From NCBI GenBank assembly GCA_016185125.1, contig JACPOC010000021.1, forward strand, positions 179,518 to 243,517: a stretch of DNA of 64,000 nt, in the 5' to 3' direction. Below the pieces are notes generated by a model. It searched no databases, was not told where the DNA came from, and saw nothing but the letters and a program-made list of their open reading frames with translations. This document shows, piece by piece, positions 25,951-36,076 of the stretch (its first letter is position 1; every line of letters starts with the position of its first letter). The DNA is from Bacteroidota bacterium (GTDB taxonomy: Bacteria > Bacteroidota > Bacteroidia > B-17B0 > Aurantibacillaceae). The translations under genes and the position numbers were made by a program.

Positions 25951-27641
25951 CCCGTTTTTTGCAACTGGAAATTATTATATCGGAAAATATATACGCCTCT
26001 GTTATCATAACCCGTTATATTATCCGGACGCGTAAATTTAAAGCGCATATAATTTGTTTCTGCCGGAAGATTATGCAGATCAAAAATAAAATCAGGGCCC
26101 TTGTCTTTTAAATTTTTCAGATAATAAGAGCCAATATCCAACCCAATAAAATAATTTTCACTTGGATATGCATTTAGCTTCGCTCTGTAATTTTCTATCA
26201 AGCCTGCATAAACCGCGGTGTTTACAATATTATACTGACTCGGAAAAGTAAAATGTAATTGATTTAAGTATTCTTGATCTATATTATCAATTTTACCAAC
26301 GCTTTCCCACCCGCAAAGAATAATGTCTTTTTTCTCGGCAAAAATAGCAAGTTGCGTGGTGAAGTCAGCAATAAAAACCTGGTTATTACTAAGGGTAATG
26401 ATAATATTTCTAACGTTAGGAACATACGCGCCTTTAACACCGCTTATACCCTTTACAATTCTGATAGTGTCTTTTATTTCCTTTCCGGAAATCTTGATGC
26501 GCTCGTTAAAATAATTTTTGAATGATTTTACATAAGACAACTCCCTGACATCATTGCCGGCAGGAGAAACTAATATTATATTTGTTTTACTCACTAATAG
26601 TGAATCAATGCAATAGTCCGCTAAACTTTCTAAAAGTGTAAACTGTGAGGGATTGGTTTTGGAAGCGTACACATTATTATATAACATTTTATTTTGCTGA
26701 GTAAGTGGCGAAACGATGGGTATGCCTAACTCAATAGTTTTTTGCGAAATAATTTTGAAGCCATTAGGATAAAGCGGGCCAAAAATAAAATCAGTTTGTT
26801 TAAACTTCGGATCATTAATTATATGCGATAATTTCAATGAATCTTTATCGTCTACATCGTAAAGGTCGATACTTACTTCAAAATCTTTATCAGAAAGCGA
26901 ATCTGCCATTTTTTTAAATCCTAAATAAAAATCTATTGCCAAAGCAGGAACAGCAGGAAAATTGGTGTTTGTTTTTAAAAGTGCTGGAAGATCCATACTC
27001 AATGACTGATCTAAACGAAAGGGAAGAATCAGCGCAATGGTATAAGCCATTTTTTTAGGTCGATGAATTATTTTTCGGTTAATAGAATCGGCATTGACTG
27101 TATTTTTTACACCGGTCATTCCGGGGAAAGATCCTTTATTTTTTTCGCCGATGATAATCAATTGTTCATCTTTTAAAGCTTCCGTTATTAAAGCTGGATT
27201 CCATAGTTTTAATTGAACCTCAGAAATATTAAACCGTTTCGAAATTGCATATAACGTTTCGCCCTTTGCCACCTTATAGGTAATATATTTCGTGGTATCA
27301 ATGGGAAGATTGGTAGAGGGAACAACACTATTTATTTTTACAACAGCTGTTGGAGACGGAACAGGAGTTATAGGCGCTTTAGTAGCAGCCTTTACAGGTA
27401 TCTTTATTTCCTGACCTGCCTTTGTTCCGCCTTTTGTATCCGGATTGATCGCATAAATTTCATCAACACTCACGTTATACAATTTAGAAATAGAATACAA
27501 ACTTTGCTTCTTTTCAATCTTATGAATATAATAATCAACACCATTAATTTTCTGGAGGGTATTTGACTTGGTTTGCGACAGGGAAACAAAGGGGCGCAAG
27601 AAAATAGTAAGAAATAAAAATATTTTAATGAAATGGTTCAA
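25941..27641 (-). CDS. LysM-domain protein with periplasmic-binding-protein-like receptor domain
   Basis: The 566-aa exported protein starts at TTG 27641 and has a signal peptide (IKIFLFLTIFLRPFVSLSQ). Two LysM repeats follow (YYIHKIEKKQSLYSISKLYN, about 35-80; YKVAKGETLYAISKRFN, about 122-165), which bind peptidoglycan. From about residue 200 to the end is a type I periplasmic-binding fold like amino-acid ABC receptors (IALILPFRLDQSL, FIFGPLYPNGFKIIS, IVSPLTQQNK, NIILVSPAGND). It could sense or hold a ligand at the cell wall. It lies 42 nt downstream of guaA and overlaps hemF. Confidence 0.85.
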   Translation of the reverse strand: MNHFIKIFLFLTIFLRPFVSLSQTKSNTLQKINGVDYYIHKIEKKQSLYSISKLYNVSVDEIYAINPDTKGGTKAGQEIKIPVKAATKAPITPVPSPTAVVKINSVVPSTNLPIDTTKYITYKVAKGETLYAISKRFNISEVQLKLWNPALITEALKDEQLIIIGEKNKGSFPGMTGVKNTVNADSINRKIIHRPKKMAYTIALILPFRLDQSLSMDLPALLKTNTNFPAVPALAIDFYLGFKKMADSLSDKDFEVSIDLYDVDDKDSLKLSHIINDPKFKQTDFIFGPLYPNGFKIISQKTIELGIPIVSPLTQQNKMLYNNVYASKTNPSQFTLLESLADYCIDSLLVSKTNIILVSPAGNDVRELSYVKSFKNYFNERIKISGKEIKDTIRIVKGISGVKGAYVPNVRNIIITLSNNQVFIADFTTQLAIFAEKKDIILCGWESVGKIDNIDQEYLNQLHFTFPSQYNIVNTAVYAGLIENYRAKLNAYPSENYFIGLDIGSYYLKNLKDKGPDFIFDLHNLPAETNYMRFKFTRPDNITGYDNRGVYIFRYNNFQLQKTGWK

Positions 27642-27683
27642 CTTATATTTATTGTAAAAAAAGGTAGATTAAAGTTAAAATAT

Positions 27684-29213
27684 TTATTCCCATTCAATAG
27701 TTGCAGGAGGCTTGGAGCTGATATCATACACTACTCTGTTAACTCCTTGAACTTTATTAATAATTTCATTACTGATCTTCGCTAAAAATTCATAAGGTAA
27801 GTGGCACCAGTCGGCCGTCATACCGTCTGTGCTGCTCACCGCACGCAAAGCCACCACATTCTCGTAAGTTCTTTCATCCCCCATAACACCTACACTTTGC
27901 ACCGGAAGATAAATAGCTCCTGCCTGCCAAACTTCATTATACAAATTATGCATTTTTAATCCCTCAATAAATATATGATCTACTTCTTGAATGATCCTTA
28001 TCTTTTCTTCTGTAATATCATCTAAAATTCTAATAGCAAGACCCGGACCCGGAAAAGGGTGACGATTAAGAATGTTCAGATCAAGTCCTAATTCTCTTCC
28101 TACTCTTCTTACCTCATCTTTAAATAAACTTCGCAGAGGCTCCACGATTTTTAACTTCATGTAATCCGGCAATCCACCCACATTATGGTGTGATTTGATG
28201 GTTGCAGATGGTCCTTTCACGCTTACACTTTCAATTACATCCGGATAAATAGTTCCTTGCGCCAGCCATTTTGCATCTTCCACCGATTTTGATTCATCAT
28301 CAAATACATCAATAAATACTTTACCAATTGCTTTGCGTTTTTTCTCAGGATCACTCACGTTTTTAAGCTCAGAATAAAAAAGTTCTTTCGCGTTTACACC
28401 TTTCACATTTAAACCCATGTGCTTATAAGATTCAAGCACAGTTTCAAATTCATTTTTTCGAAGGAGTCCGTTATCTACAAAAATGCAATGCAAATTTTTA
28501 CCAATAGCTTTATGAAGAAGCATGGCGGCAACACTGCTATCAACGCCACCACTCAAACCTAAAATTACCTTATCATTTTCTAATTGCTTTTGTAAGCCGC
28601 TAATCGTGGTATCAATGAAAGAAGCAGGTGTCCAATCGCCCTTACATTTACAAATGCCAAAAACAAAATTCCTAAGTATTTTTTCTCCCTCACTTGTATG
28701 GTAAACTTCGGGATGAAATTGTATGCAATGTGTCTCTTCTCCGTCAATAGAATAAGCTGCCACTTTTACATCGTGTGTACTTGCAGAAATTTTATAGTTT
28801 CCGGGAATACTTAAAATAGTGTCCGCGTGACTCATCCAAACCTGCGAATCCGTGGAAACGTCTTTTAATAATTTATTTTCGGGATCCTTGATTTCAAGAT
28901 GAGCGCGGCCGTATTCGCGCGAGTTAGACTTGCCCACTTCGCCCCCATAAAAATGCGCCAAAAATTGTGCCCCGTAACACACACCTAATAACGGAAGCTT
29001 GCCCTTAATGTTTTCAATGTTTGGTTTAGGAGGATTTTCTTCACGCACACTGCGCGGACTGCCGGATAAAATCACACCTTTTATATTGTTGGTGATTTCT
29101 GGAATTTTATTGTAAGGATGAATTTCGCAATAAACATTTATTTCGCGCAAACGACGAGCTATCAATTGCGTGTATTGAGATCCGAAATCGAGAATTAAAA
29201 TTTGTTCCTGCAT
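27684..29213 (-). CDS. guaA: GMP synthase (glutamine-hydrolysing)
   Basis: It converts XMP to GMP with glutamine and ATP. The product is about 509 aa from ATG 29213 ([20 protein letters not shown]); an upstream TTG is rejected. Glutaminase triad: Cys in [13 protein letters not shown], His and Glu in [11 protein letters not shown]. The ATP pyrophosphatase P-loop is [15 protein letters not shown], and the C-terminal dimer domain ends [17 protein letters not shown] box lies 14 nt upstream. Probably transcribed with the LysM gene and hemF. Confidence 0.97.
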   Translation of the reverse strand: MQEQILILDFGSQYTQLIARRLREINVYCEIHPYNKIPEITNNIKGVILSGSPRSVREENPPKPNIENIKGKLPLLGVCYGAQFLAHFYGGEVGKSNSREYGRAHLEIKDPENKLLKDVSTDSQVWMSHADTILSIPGNYKISASTHDVKVAAYSIDGEETHCIQFHPEVYHTSEGEKILRNFVFGICKCKGDWTPASFIDTTISGLQKQLENDKVILGLSGGVDSSVAAMLLHKAIGKNLHCIFVDNGLLRKNEFETVLESYKHMGLNVKGVNAKELFYSELKNVSDPEKKRKAIGKVFIDVFDDESKSVEDAKWLAQGTIYPDVIESVSVKGPSATIKSHHNVGGLPDYMKLKIVEPLRSLFKDEVRRVGRELGLDLNILNRHPFPGPGLAIRILDDITEEKIRIIQEVDHIFIEGLKMHNLYNEVWQAGAIYLPVQSVGVMGDERTYENVVALRAVSSTDGMTADWCHLPYEFLAKISNEIINKVQGVNRVVYDISSKPPATIEWE

Positions 29214-29226
29214 AATATAAAGCAAA

Positions 29227-29234
29227 CAAAAATA
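29227..29234 (-). promoter_or_regulatory. -7 box for guaA
   Basis: Minus-strand TATTTTTG fits TAnnTTTG and ends 13 nt before the ATG at 29213. A good -33 TTG is not evident. Confidence 0.4.
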
Positions 29235-29300
29235 CGATTAAATGGGTGTTTTTTATTGAAAAGCAAGTTATTTTACAATCTTTGTAAACCAAAACAAATT

Positions 29301-29332
29301 AAAAAGCCTTCCACTACGTGAAAGGCTTTTTT
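29301..29332 (-). terminator. Terminator downstream of tRNA-Pro
   Basis: AAAAAGCCTT (29301-29310) pairs with AAGGCTTTTT across an 11-nt loop containing CCACTACGTG. Read on the minus strand it ends in a T run and lies 7 nt beyond the tRNA 3' end, so it stops the tRNA transcript before the guaA promoter. Confidence 0.75.
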
Positions 29333-29338
29333 GTTTTG

Positions 29339-29412
29339 TCGGGGCGGCCAGATTCGAACTGACGGCCTCCACGTCCCAAACGTGGCGCGATACCGGACTA
29401 CGCTACGCCCCG
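29339..29412 (-). tRNA. tRNA-Pro (anticodon TGG)
   Basis: The minus strand folds as a 74-nt cloverleaf. The acceptor is CGGGGCG / CGCCCCG with A as discriminator. The anticodon arm CCACG-TTTGGGA-CGTGG gives anticodon TGG, and the T arm is GGCCG-TTCGAATC-type (GTTCGAATC). The 3' CCA is not encoded (the sequence after the discriminator is CA then AA). Confidence 0.95.
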
Positions 29413-29559
29413 GACTTCTCAAAATTGAGAGTGCAAATATACTATTTTTTTAAAACAAAACATAAATTATTACTAATGCTTAATTTTTTTGCCACCAAAA
29501 ACTTGTTTTTAACACCAGTTTGCTAATTTTTAATTTAGAACAATTAGGAGGAAAGACCG

Positions 29560-29567
29560 TATATTTG
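29560..29567 (+). promoter_or_regulatory. -7 box for hemD
   Basis: TATATTTG matches TAnnTTTG exactly and lies 38 nt before the ATG at 29606. The upstream TTTG at 29519 is too far to be its -33 partner. The rest of the 29413-29605 gap shows only AT-rich sequence. Confidence 0.45.
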
Positions 29568-29605
29568 CGGCCCTTGTAAAGTTACCAAATTGCCCAACCT
29601 CGAAA

Positions 29606-30301
29606 ATGAAAAGCCAACAAACTCCACTTAAAAAAATCATTTTTATATCAAGAGATCTTGGCATGGATAGTTGTTTATTATCCGGTCTAGCCACTTCCGG
29701 ATATGAGGTACTACACGAATCGCTTATTCAGATAAGTCCTATACGCTTTTCATACGCTCAAAAAACTAAATGGATATTTTTTTCGAGTAAAAATTCGATT
29801 GAACACTTTTTTACTCAGGAACCTTTAGTAGAAAAGGGTACTAAATTTGGGGTTATGGGTAAAAGCTCCGCGGAATATCTTTTAGGTTTTGGCAAAAAAG
29901 CAGATTTTATAGGAGAAGGTGTTGATACCAATCAGATCGGAAAAAAGTTCGCAGAGATCATTCAGAACGAAACCGTTTTGTTTCCGCAGGCATTAGACTC
30001 GTTACAAACTATACAAAAACATCTATCCTTTGGCAATATCAGCTCTAATTTATTTGTTTACAAAACAACTTTAAGAACTGATTTTAATATTCCCCATGGC
30101 GAAGTGCTTGTATTTACCAGCCCTTCTAATGTAAGCGCTTATTTTAATAAGTATAAGATTTTGCCTGGACAAAAAGTGGTCGCCATGGGTTCATCCACCC
30201 TACGCCAATTAAATAGTCATGGCGTTAAAAAAGCTCTTATGCCCGCTTCGTTTGATGATAAAGGATTACTGAAAGTTATTTTATCCTGCATAAATCACTA
30301 A
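29606..30301 (+). CDS. hemD: Uroporphyrinogen-III synthase
   Basis: It cyclises hydroxymethylbilane to uroporphyrinogen III. The 231-aa product fits the poorly conserved HemD fold with two Rossmann-like halves: IIFISRDLGM, WIFFSSKNSIEHFF, FGVMGKSSAEYL ... FIGEG in the first; VLFPQALDSLQTI, VLVFTSPSNVSAYF and VVAMGSSTLRQL in the second. The pair 'FFSSKN' and 'FTSPSNV' is typical of the family. It stands alone, convergent with rodA. Confidence 0.88.
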   Translation: MKSQQTPLKKIIFISRDLGMDSCLLSGLATSGYEVLHESLIQISPIRFSYAQKTKWIFFSSKNSIEHFFTQEPLVEKGTKFGVMGKSSAEYLLGFGKKADFIGEGVDTNQIGKKFAEIIQNETVLFPQALDSLQTIQKHLSFGNISSNLFVYKTTLRTDFNIPHGEVLVFTSPSNVSAYFNKYKILPGQKVVAMGSSTLRQLNSHGVKKALMPASFDDKGLLKVILSCINH

Positions 30302-30347
30302 AATTGCGATAACGCTGCGTTAGTCAAAAGAACCTATCAGAACATTT

Positions 30348-31655
30348 TTACCTTAATATCAACAGTCTATTCGCATCCAGTTTTACAAATATAAAAAGTA
30401 AAATAGTAAAAGCCCACAAAGAAGATCCTCCGTAACTAAAGAATGGCAGTGGAATACCAATTACCGGCATTAAGCCAATTGTCATACCAATATTTACTCC
30501 CACGTGAAAGAACAGAATGGCGGCCACACCATATCCATAAATACGGCTAAAGTCTGAGCGCTGCCTTTCCGCTAAAAAAATAATACGTAAGATTAAAAAC
30601 AATTCAAGAAAAAGTACGCAGGTGCTTCCAACAAAACCCCATTCTTCACCCACAGTACAAAAAATAAAATCGGTATCCTGTTCAGGCACAAAATCGTATT
30701 TGGTTTGTGTTCCCTGCAAATACCCTTTACCAAAAAAGCCACCGCTTCCAATGGCAATTTTCGCTTGGTTTACGTTGTAGCCTTCTTTTTTAAGATTAAC
30801 CGTTCCCCGACCCAGCAACACATCAATCCTTACTTTTTGATGTGGCTCTAAATGATTGTAAACGTAATTGGTTCCAAATACAACACCAGATGCGCCTCCA
30901 AAAACCAAAAGCACCATAATCAAACTTTTTTTGTTTCTTGGAATAAATAAAAAGGATGCCGCACAAATTACGGCAAGTGCTATTATTAAACTGGTTATCT
31001 GACTAACAATAAGTGCCACTACAAATAATATAGCGGCTAGAATTCCAAATATTAAAAAGTTAACCGATAAACCTTCGCGGTAAAGTACAATTACAAACGC
31101 AATAAAAACAATTGCCAAACCGGTTTCATTTTGAAGAAACTTGATTATGATAAGCGGAAGTACTATAAAGATCAACGCGTAAAAAGTATTCCGGTAATTT
31201 TTGATCACATCCTTTAAACGCAAACGAAAATTAGGATTAACAATGATTGTACTGTTGCTCAAAAATTTTGCAAGAGCAAGGCTGGCGGCAAACTTCATAA
31301 ACTCGGCTGGCTGAATGCCAATGTCACCAAAGCGAAACCAAGATTTACTCCCTTTTATTTCCCTTCCTAAAAATAAAACCAGAACATTAGCCAACAGAAA
31401 AAAACCATAAAAGCCATAGGAGAAGGTTGTATAGAAATTAGCATCAATAAGAAGAATACATACTGCAATAATTGTGGCGCCCCCAATCCAGATCAATTGC
31501 TTGCCATACTTTTGAGTAGTGTCAAAAATATTCTGATGCTCCTCATTATATACTGCGGCATAAATATTAAGCCATCCCAAAAAAACCAAAAGCACATAAG
31601 TGATAATCGTTAGGCGGTCGGCGCCGGCAAAAATATTATTTTGTTCTCCTCTCAT
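30348..31655 (-). CDS. rodA: Rod-shape peptidoglycan glycosyltransferase RodA (SEDS family)
   Basis: This is a polytopic inner-membrane SEDS protein of 435 aa, with about ten membrane helices. It polymerises lipid II during elongation together with PBP2. The conserved SEDS segments are GIQPAEFMKFAASLALAKFL (the essential Asp/Glu region), ETGLAIVFIAFV, GSGGFFGKGYLQGTQ, PEQDTDFIFCTVGEEWGFVG and MPVIGIPLPFFSYGGSS. It overlaps mrdA by 1 nt and is the last gene of the mreBCD-mrdA-rodA operon. Confidence 0.96.
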   Translation of the reverse strand: MRGEQNNIFAGADRLTIITYVLLVFLGWLNIYAAVYNEEHQNIFDTTQKYGKQLIWIGGATIIAVCILLIDANFYTTFSYGFYGFFLLANVLVLFLGREIKGSKSWFRFGDIGIQPAEFMKFAASLALAKFLSNSTIIVNPNFRLRLKDVIKNYRNTFYALIFIVLPLIIIKFLQNETGLAIVFIAFVIVLYREGLSVNFLIFGILAAILFVVALIVSQITSLIIALAVICAASFLFIPRNKKSLIMVLLVFGGASGVVFGTNYVYNHLEPHQKVRIDVLLGRGTVNLKKEGYNVNQAKIAIGSGGFFGKGYLQGTQTKYDFVPEQDTDFIFCTVGEEWGFVGSTCVLFLELFLILRIIFLAERQRSDFSRIYGYGVAAILFFHVGVNIGMTIGLMPVIGIPLPFFSYGGSSLWAFTILLFIFVKLDANRLLILR

Positions 31656-33520
31656 TAACGATTGGCGGATTTAACAACAATTTTAGGGTCAATTAAATTA
31701 GCTTCCAGCATTCTTTTTTCAACCTCCGGTCTTTCTGTTTTCCCTTTCAGATATTTTTCAATCATCAGCGTTACAACCGGAGCACTCCATGTATTACCAA
31801 AACCGGCATTTTCTACAATACAGGCGATAGCTATTTTTGGGTTATCACGCGGCGCGAAAGCAAGAAACACAGCATGATCTTTTCCATGCGGGTTTTGCGC
31901 TGTTCCGGTTTTACCACAAACAATAATATCTTTCAGCCTGTTTGTATACGCCGTGCCGCCCGGTTCAAGCGCGCCCTGCATGCCGTCAATTACATTAGTA
32001 TATGCTTCCTGATTTTGCACACCCACATAATGTTTTTCCTTAAAACGTTTATCCAAGGCACGTTCATTACCAACACCTTTAATAGAATGCGGCGTATAAT
32101 AAAAACCGCGATTAGCTATTGTGGCAACTACATTGGCCATTTGCAGAGGCACAAGTAATAATTCGGCCTGCCCTATTCCCAATGATACAATGGTATTGCT
32201 TCTCCATCCATTTTTACCAAACACCTTGTTATAATATTCTACCGAAGGAACATTTCCGGGTTTGTCATAAGGCAGATCGGTTCCTAATCGGGTGCCGGGT
32301 CCAAACGTCTTAACTGTTTCCCGCCAGTGATTATAACCGTCTAAAAAATTCGGATATTTTTTCTGATCAACAATTTCGCGGAACACATAACTGTAATAAG
32401 AATTGCAGGAAACAGCAATGGAGCCGATTAGACTTTTACCTCCGCCATGCGCATGGCATTTAGGTTTACCTCCCATTGGGGGATAACCCATGGCACAAGG
32501 AAAAGTTGTAGTTCGGTTTATGAGTCCGTCGTTTTGTGCGATCAATGCATCAATCAATTTAAAAATTGAACCCGGAGGATACATGGCCGTGAGTGCTCTG
32601 TTAAACAAAGGAAGGTTTAAACTATCATAATATAACTTGGTGAAATTTCGGGATCGTTCTTTTCCTCCTACCAATAAATTAGGGTCATACGAGGGCGCCG
32701 AAATAATTGCAAGGATTTCACCGGTCGCTGGTTCAATTGCAACCACTGCGCCCTTCTTTCCCTTCATTAACTTTTCTCCGTACTCTTGCAGAACCATATC
32801 AATAGAGCAATATAATGGCTTTCCGGGAATGGCCAAGGTGTCGTACTTACCATTCATATATCTGCCAATGATCTTATTATGAACATCTGTAATTGCCAAC
32901 TGCACGCCTTTTTTTCCCCGCAACTCCACTTCATAACTTTTTTCAACACCGGTTACTCCAATATAATCTCCTTCGCGGTAATACTGATCTTTTTCAGCTT
33001 TTTCTTTAGTTACCTCACCAACATAACCCAATAAATGTCCGGCAATAGGACGCGGATATTTCCTAACGGTTCGCTTCTGTACGAAAAATCCATTAAATCG
33101 GTAAAGCTTTTCCTGAAGAGCCGCGTAGGTTGGTGCCGACATTTGTTTTTCAAAAACACTTTCTTTACGGGGAGAATTAGGAGCCTGACAGGCTTTTTTA
33201 TAACGCCGTAAATATTCTTCCTTTGTCATTTGCAGAACCGCGCATAAAGCAAGGGTATCGCATCCTTTTGTTTCTTTTGGGATGATCATCAGATCATAAG
33301 AAGGTTCGTTTTGAACCAACAGCTTTCCGGTTCTGTCAAAAATATAACCCCGCACCGGATATTCCGTCATCCGCCTTAAGGCATTGTTACGTGCCGCTAA
33401 AACATACTGATCATCTATTACCTGAATGTAAAATAACCTGAAAATATAAATAAGGATAATAAGACAAAAAAATCCGCCGATGATAAACTTTCTTTCTGCT
33501 AATTGAACGTTGGAGCTCAT
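31655..33520 (-). CDS. mrdA: Penicillin-binding protein 2 (elongasome transpeptidase)
   Basis: The 621-aa product has one N-terminal membrane anchor (IIGGFFCLIILIYIFRLFY). A pedestal/dimer domain (about 40-230) and the transpeptidase domain follow. Catalytic motifs: SxxK in YPPGSIFKLIDAL, SxN in VSCNSYYSY and KTG in CGKTGTAQNPHG. It cross-links peptidoglycan during side-wall growth with RodA, its overlapping downstream neighbour. Its start overlaps the mreD end by 4 nt. Confidence 0.96.
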   Translation of the reverse strand: MSSNVQLAERKFIIGGFFCLIILIYIFRLFYIQVIDDQYVLAARNNALRRMTEYPVRGYIFDRTGKLLVQNEPSYDLMIIPKETKGCDTLALCAVLQMTKEEYLRRYKKACQAPNSPRKESVFEKQMSAPTYAALQEKLYRFNGFFVQKRTVRKYPRPIAGHLLGYVGEVTKEKAEKDQYYREGDYIGVTGVEKSYEVELRGKKGVQLAITDVHNKIIGRYMNGKYDTLAIPGKPLYCSIDMVLQEYGEKLMKGKKGAVVAIEPATGEILAIISAPSYDPNLLVGGKERSRNFTKLYYDSLNLPLFNRALTAMYPPGSIFKLIDALIAQNDGLINRTTTFPCAMGYPPMGGKPKCHAHGGGKSLIGSIAVSCNSYYSYVFREIVDQKKYPNFLDGYNHWRETVKTFGPGTRLGTDLPYDKPGNVPSVEYYNKVFGKNGWRSNTIVSLGIGQAELLLVPLQMANVVATIANRGFYYTPHSIKGVGNERALDKRFKEKHYVGVQNQEAYTNVIDGMQGALEPGGTAYTNRLKDIIVCGKTGTAQNPHGKDHAVFLAFAPRDNPKIAIACIVENAGFGNTWSAPVVTLMIEKYLKGKTERPEVEKRMLEANLIDPKIVVKSANR

Positions 33521-34035
33521 GATCTTCTCTTCTTATAATAAAAAAGAAACTGCAGCAAATAGATTAATCCAAAGGTGCCAATGCTGCTTAATATAACACG
33601 GAGCAGGGTTCGGAAAAATTCAGAAAAGCGAAACACTTCCAGAAAGAAAAAGTAACAATGATGAATAACAATAAGTGTTCCGGCATAACTTAAAAACCAA
33701 GCAAGCCCCATATCATCTACGGATGGTTTTACTCCGGCATCGTAACCTTCGCGGGGAGAAATAAATTTTAAAACGTAGTATCTCGAAAATCCAAGAACAG
33801 TGCAGGCAGAAGCATGAAGTCCTGAAGAATCGAAAAATATATCAATGGTCACTCCTAATAAAAATGAAGTGAGGAGCAGCAATAACTTGGGGGTTTCAAA
33901 TGGTAGAAGAATAATAGCAAGCGTATAAGGAAGCAATATGATATAACTGCCAAGATGTATATTCTGAACAATGACCACCTGTAAGAAGATCAAAAACAGA
34001 AAGCGGAAAATATTTTTAAATACTTCAGTCGTCAC
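33517..34035 (-). CDS. mreD: Rod shape-determining protein MreD
   Basis: This is a small polytopic inner-membrane protein, 172 aa with five hydrophobic helices (IFRFLFLIFLQVVIVQNIHL start, IILLPYTLAIILLPFETP, LLLLLTSFLLGVTIDIFF). It is the least conserved elongasome member; identification rests on size, topology, the DIFFDSSGLHASA stretch and its position between mreC and mrdA. It overlaps mreC by 11 nt. Confidence 0.9.
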   Translation of the reverse strand: MTTEVFKNIFRFLFLIFLQVVIVQNIHLGSYIILLPYTLAIILLPFETPKLLLLLTSFLLGVTIDIFFDSSGLHASACTVLGFSRYYVLKFISPREGYDAGVKPSVDDMGLAWFLSYAGTLIVIHHCYFFFLEVFRFSEFFRTLLRVILSSIGTFGLIYLLQFLFYYKKRRS

Positions 34036-34864
34036 CTTGTTTTTGCGAGATTGTTTCTAAAGAGTCGCGCTCTCCTTTAAATTTATTTTTAATAATGTAC
34101 ACGTGATTTACTTTTTTTAAATCCGTACTCAACTTTACCTTCACCGTATAAAAGCCTTCATTTTGTCTTCTTTCAAAACTATCTACAGTGCCAACCATAA
34201 TTCCCTCAGGAAAAATACCAGAGAGTTCACTCGTAATCACCGTATCGCCTTGTTTAATTTTAGCATGGGTTGGAATATCCGTTAATGAACAAAAGCGATA
34301 ATCTTTTCCATCCCAGATCAAAGGACCGTAACTACCGTCTTTTTTTAACTGACAATTTACACGCACATCTTTATGCAATACGCTCATGACGCTGCAAAAA
34401 TTTTGAGAAGCGTTAGTTACAATACCCACAATGCCCTCGCTGCTCATTACCGCCATATCATGACCAATTCCTTGTTGTGTGCCAATATTAAGCGTTAAGT
34501 AATTTCTTCTTTTGTTGGCGGAAGAGTTTACCACTTTGGCGCTGATGTAGGAATACTGCTGTTTGTAAATAGTATCGAGCTTTTCGTATTCGGTTAAGGG
34601 AATTACATTGTAATTGCTTTTAAGCAGGGTGCGCAAAATAGAATTTTCTTTAGCAAGAATATCGTTTTCGCTTTTTAAAGAAAAATATTCATTCGTGTTT
34701 GCGGCAACTTTGTATACAGAACCCACAGTATTGTTTGCTGAATTTAAAACATGTGAACCCTGAAAACCGTTGTTTTTAACCATAAGAATAACGCAAATAG
34801 CCTGCAATAATATAAACACGAAAATGAAATTGTTTTTTATTACAAATGCAAGAAGGTTTCTCAC
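34025..34864 (-). CDS. mreC: Rod shape-determining protein MreC
   Basis: The 279-aa periplasmic scaffold has one N-terminal membrane helix (NFIFVFILLQAICVILMV). A coiled coil follows (NEYFSLKSENDILAKENSIL), then the beta-sandwich core with the family's YLTLNIGTQQGIGHDMAVMS, GIVGIVTNASQNFCSVMSVL and KIKQGDTVITSELSGIFPEG. It links MreB filaments to PBP2/RodA. It lies 75 nt after mreB. Confidence 0.95.
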   Translation of the reverse strand: MRNLLAFVIKNNFIFVFILLQAICVILMVKNNGFQGSHVLNSANNTVGSVYKVAANTNEYFSLKSENDILAKENSILRTLLKSNYNVIPLTEYEKLDTIYKQQYSYISAKVVNSSANKRRNYLTLNIGTQQGIGHDMAVMSSEGIVGIVTNASQNFCSVMSVLHKDVRVNCQLKKDGSYGPLIWDGKDYRFCSLTDIPTHAKIKQGDTVITSELSGIFPEGIMVGTVDSFERRQNEGFYTVKVKLSTDLKKVNHVYIIKNKFKGERDSLETISQKQGDD

Positions 34865-34939
34865 GGTAAAGGTTTAGGAAAATTAAAGGCGAAAACGTTT
34901 CGCCGGTTTAATTGTAAAGCTACTAATAGCAGGGTTTTT

Positions 34940-35962
34940 TTACTTGATGAGGAAAGGGAATTTATGAACATTTTTTAGTGCAATACCCGTGCCTCTTGCA
35001 ACCGCTCTTAAAGGATCTTCGCACACATGCACAGGCAATTTTGTTTTCATGGAAATACGCTTATCCAAACCGCGAAGCAAAGAACCTCCACCGGCCATAT
35101 AAATCCCTTTGCGGTAAATATCCGCCGCCAATTCAGGAGGGGTCATTTCCAGCGCATTTAAAATCGCTTCCTCAATTTTAGATATTGATTTATCCAAACA
35201 ATGCGCTATTTCCACATAACTGATATAAACTTCCTTAGGAATACCGCTCATTAAATCTCTTCCCTGAACAGCAAAATCAGCGGGAGGGTTTTCAATTTCT
35301 GTCATGGCCGCGCCTACTTCAATTTTCACTCGTTCTGCACTTCTTTCACCAATTAAAATATTATGCTGACGACGCATATACTCTTCAATATTGGCATTAA
35401 AATCATCACCGGCTATACGAATGGATTTATCACAAACAATTCCACCAAGGGCAATAACGGCAATTTCCGATGTTCCTCCGCCAATATCAATGATCATGTT
35501 TCCCATTGGCTCTTCCACGTCAATACCCATTCCAATAGCCGCTGCCATAGGCTCGTGTATCATGTAAACTTCTTTGGCACCGGCATGTTCCGCGCTATCA
35601 CGCACTGCGCGTTTTTCAACCTCCGTTATTCCGCTTGGTATGCAAATTACCATTCGTAAAGAGGGCTTAAAGAATCTGCTTCCGGGATTTATCATCTTGA
35701 TCATTCCCTTTATCATTTCTTCGGCTGCCTGAAAATCCGCTATCACTCCGTCTTTTAACGGACGAATGGTTTTAATATTTTCGTGCGTTTTACCATGCAT
35801 CATCTGAGCCTGTCTTCCAACAGCTATAACACGGCCGGTAGTTCTGTCAACCGCCACTATACTAGGTTCATCTACAACAACTTTATCATTACTTATAATA
35901 ATGGTGTTTGCGGTTCCTAAATCAATTGCGATATCTTGTGTTAAAAAATCAAATAATGCCAT
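34940..35962 (-). CDS. mreB: Rod shape-determining protein MreB (bacterial actin)
   Basis: The 340-aa actin-fold ATPase forms membrane-bound filaments that orient the elongasome. Actin signatures: phosphate 1 IAIDLGTANTIII, EPMAAAIGMGIDVEEP, phosphate 2 NMIIDIGGGTSEIAVIALGG and adenosine region IYMAGGGSLLRGLD. Full family length. It is the first gene of a five-gene operon, so its upstream 170 nt should hold the promoter, but no perfect TAnnTTTG is clear there. Confidence 0.97.
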   Translation of the reverse strand: MALFDFLTQDIAIDLGTANTIIISNDKVVVDEPSIVAVDRTTGRVIAVGRQAQMMHGKTHENIKTIRPLKDGVIADFQAAEEMIKGMIKMINPGSRFFKPSLRMVICIPSGITEVEKRAVRDSAEHAGAKEVYMIHEPMAAAIGMGIDVEEPMGNMIIDIGGGTSEIAVIALGGIVCDKSIRIAGDDFNANIEEYMRRQHNILIGERSAERVKIEVGAAMTEIENPPADFAVQGRDLMSGIPKEVYISYVEIAHCLDKSISKIEEAILNALEMTPPELAADIYRKGIYMAGGGSLLRGLDKRISMKTKLPVHVCEDPLRAVARGTGIALKNVHKFPFLIK

Positions 35963-36076
35963 AAATTGTTAAAAAAGAATAATAGTGGTAAAGATAACAA
36001 GAAAGGTACGCATATTCTATAAAGCACGGTACAATTAGGTTAAAGATTTTAAAAAGTAGTTAACAGGTTCGTGCAA

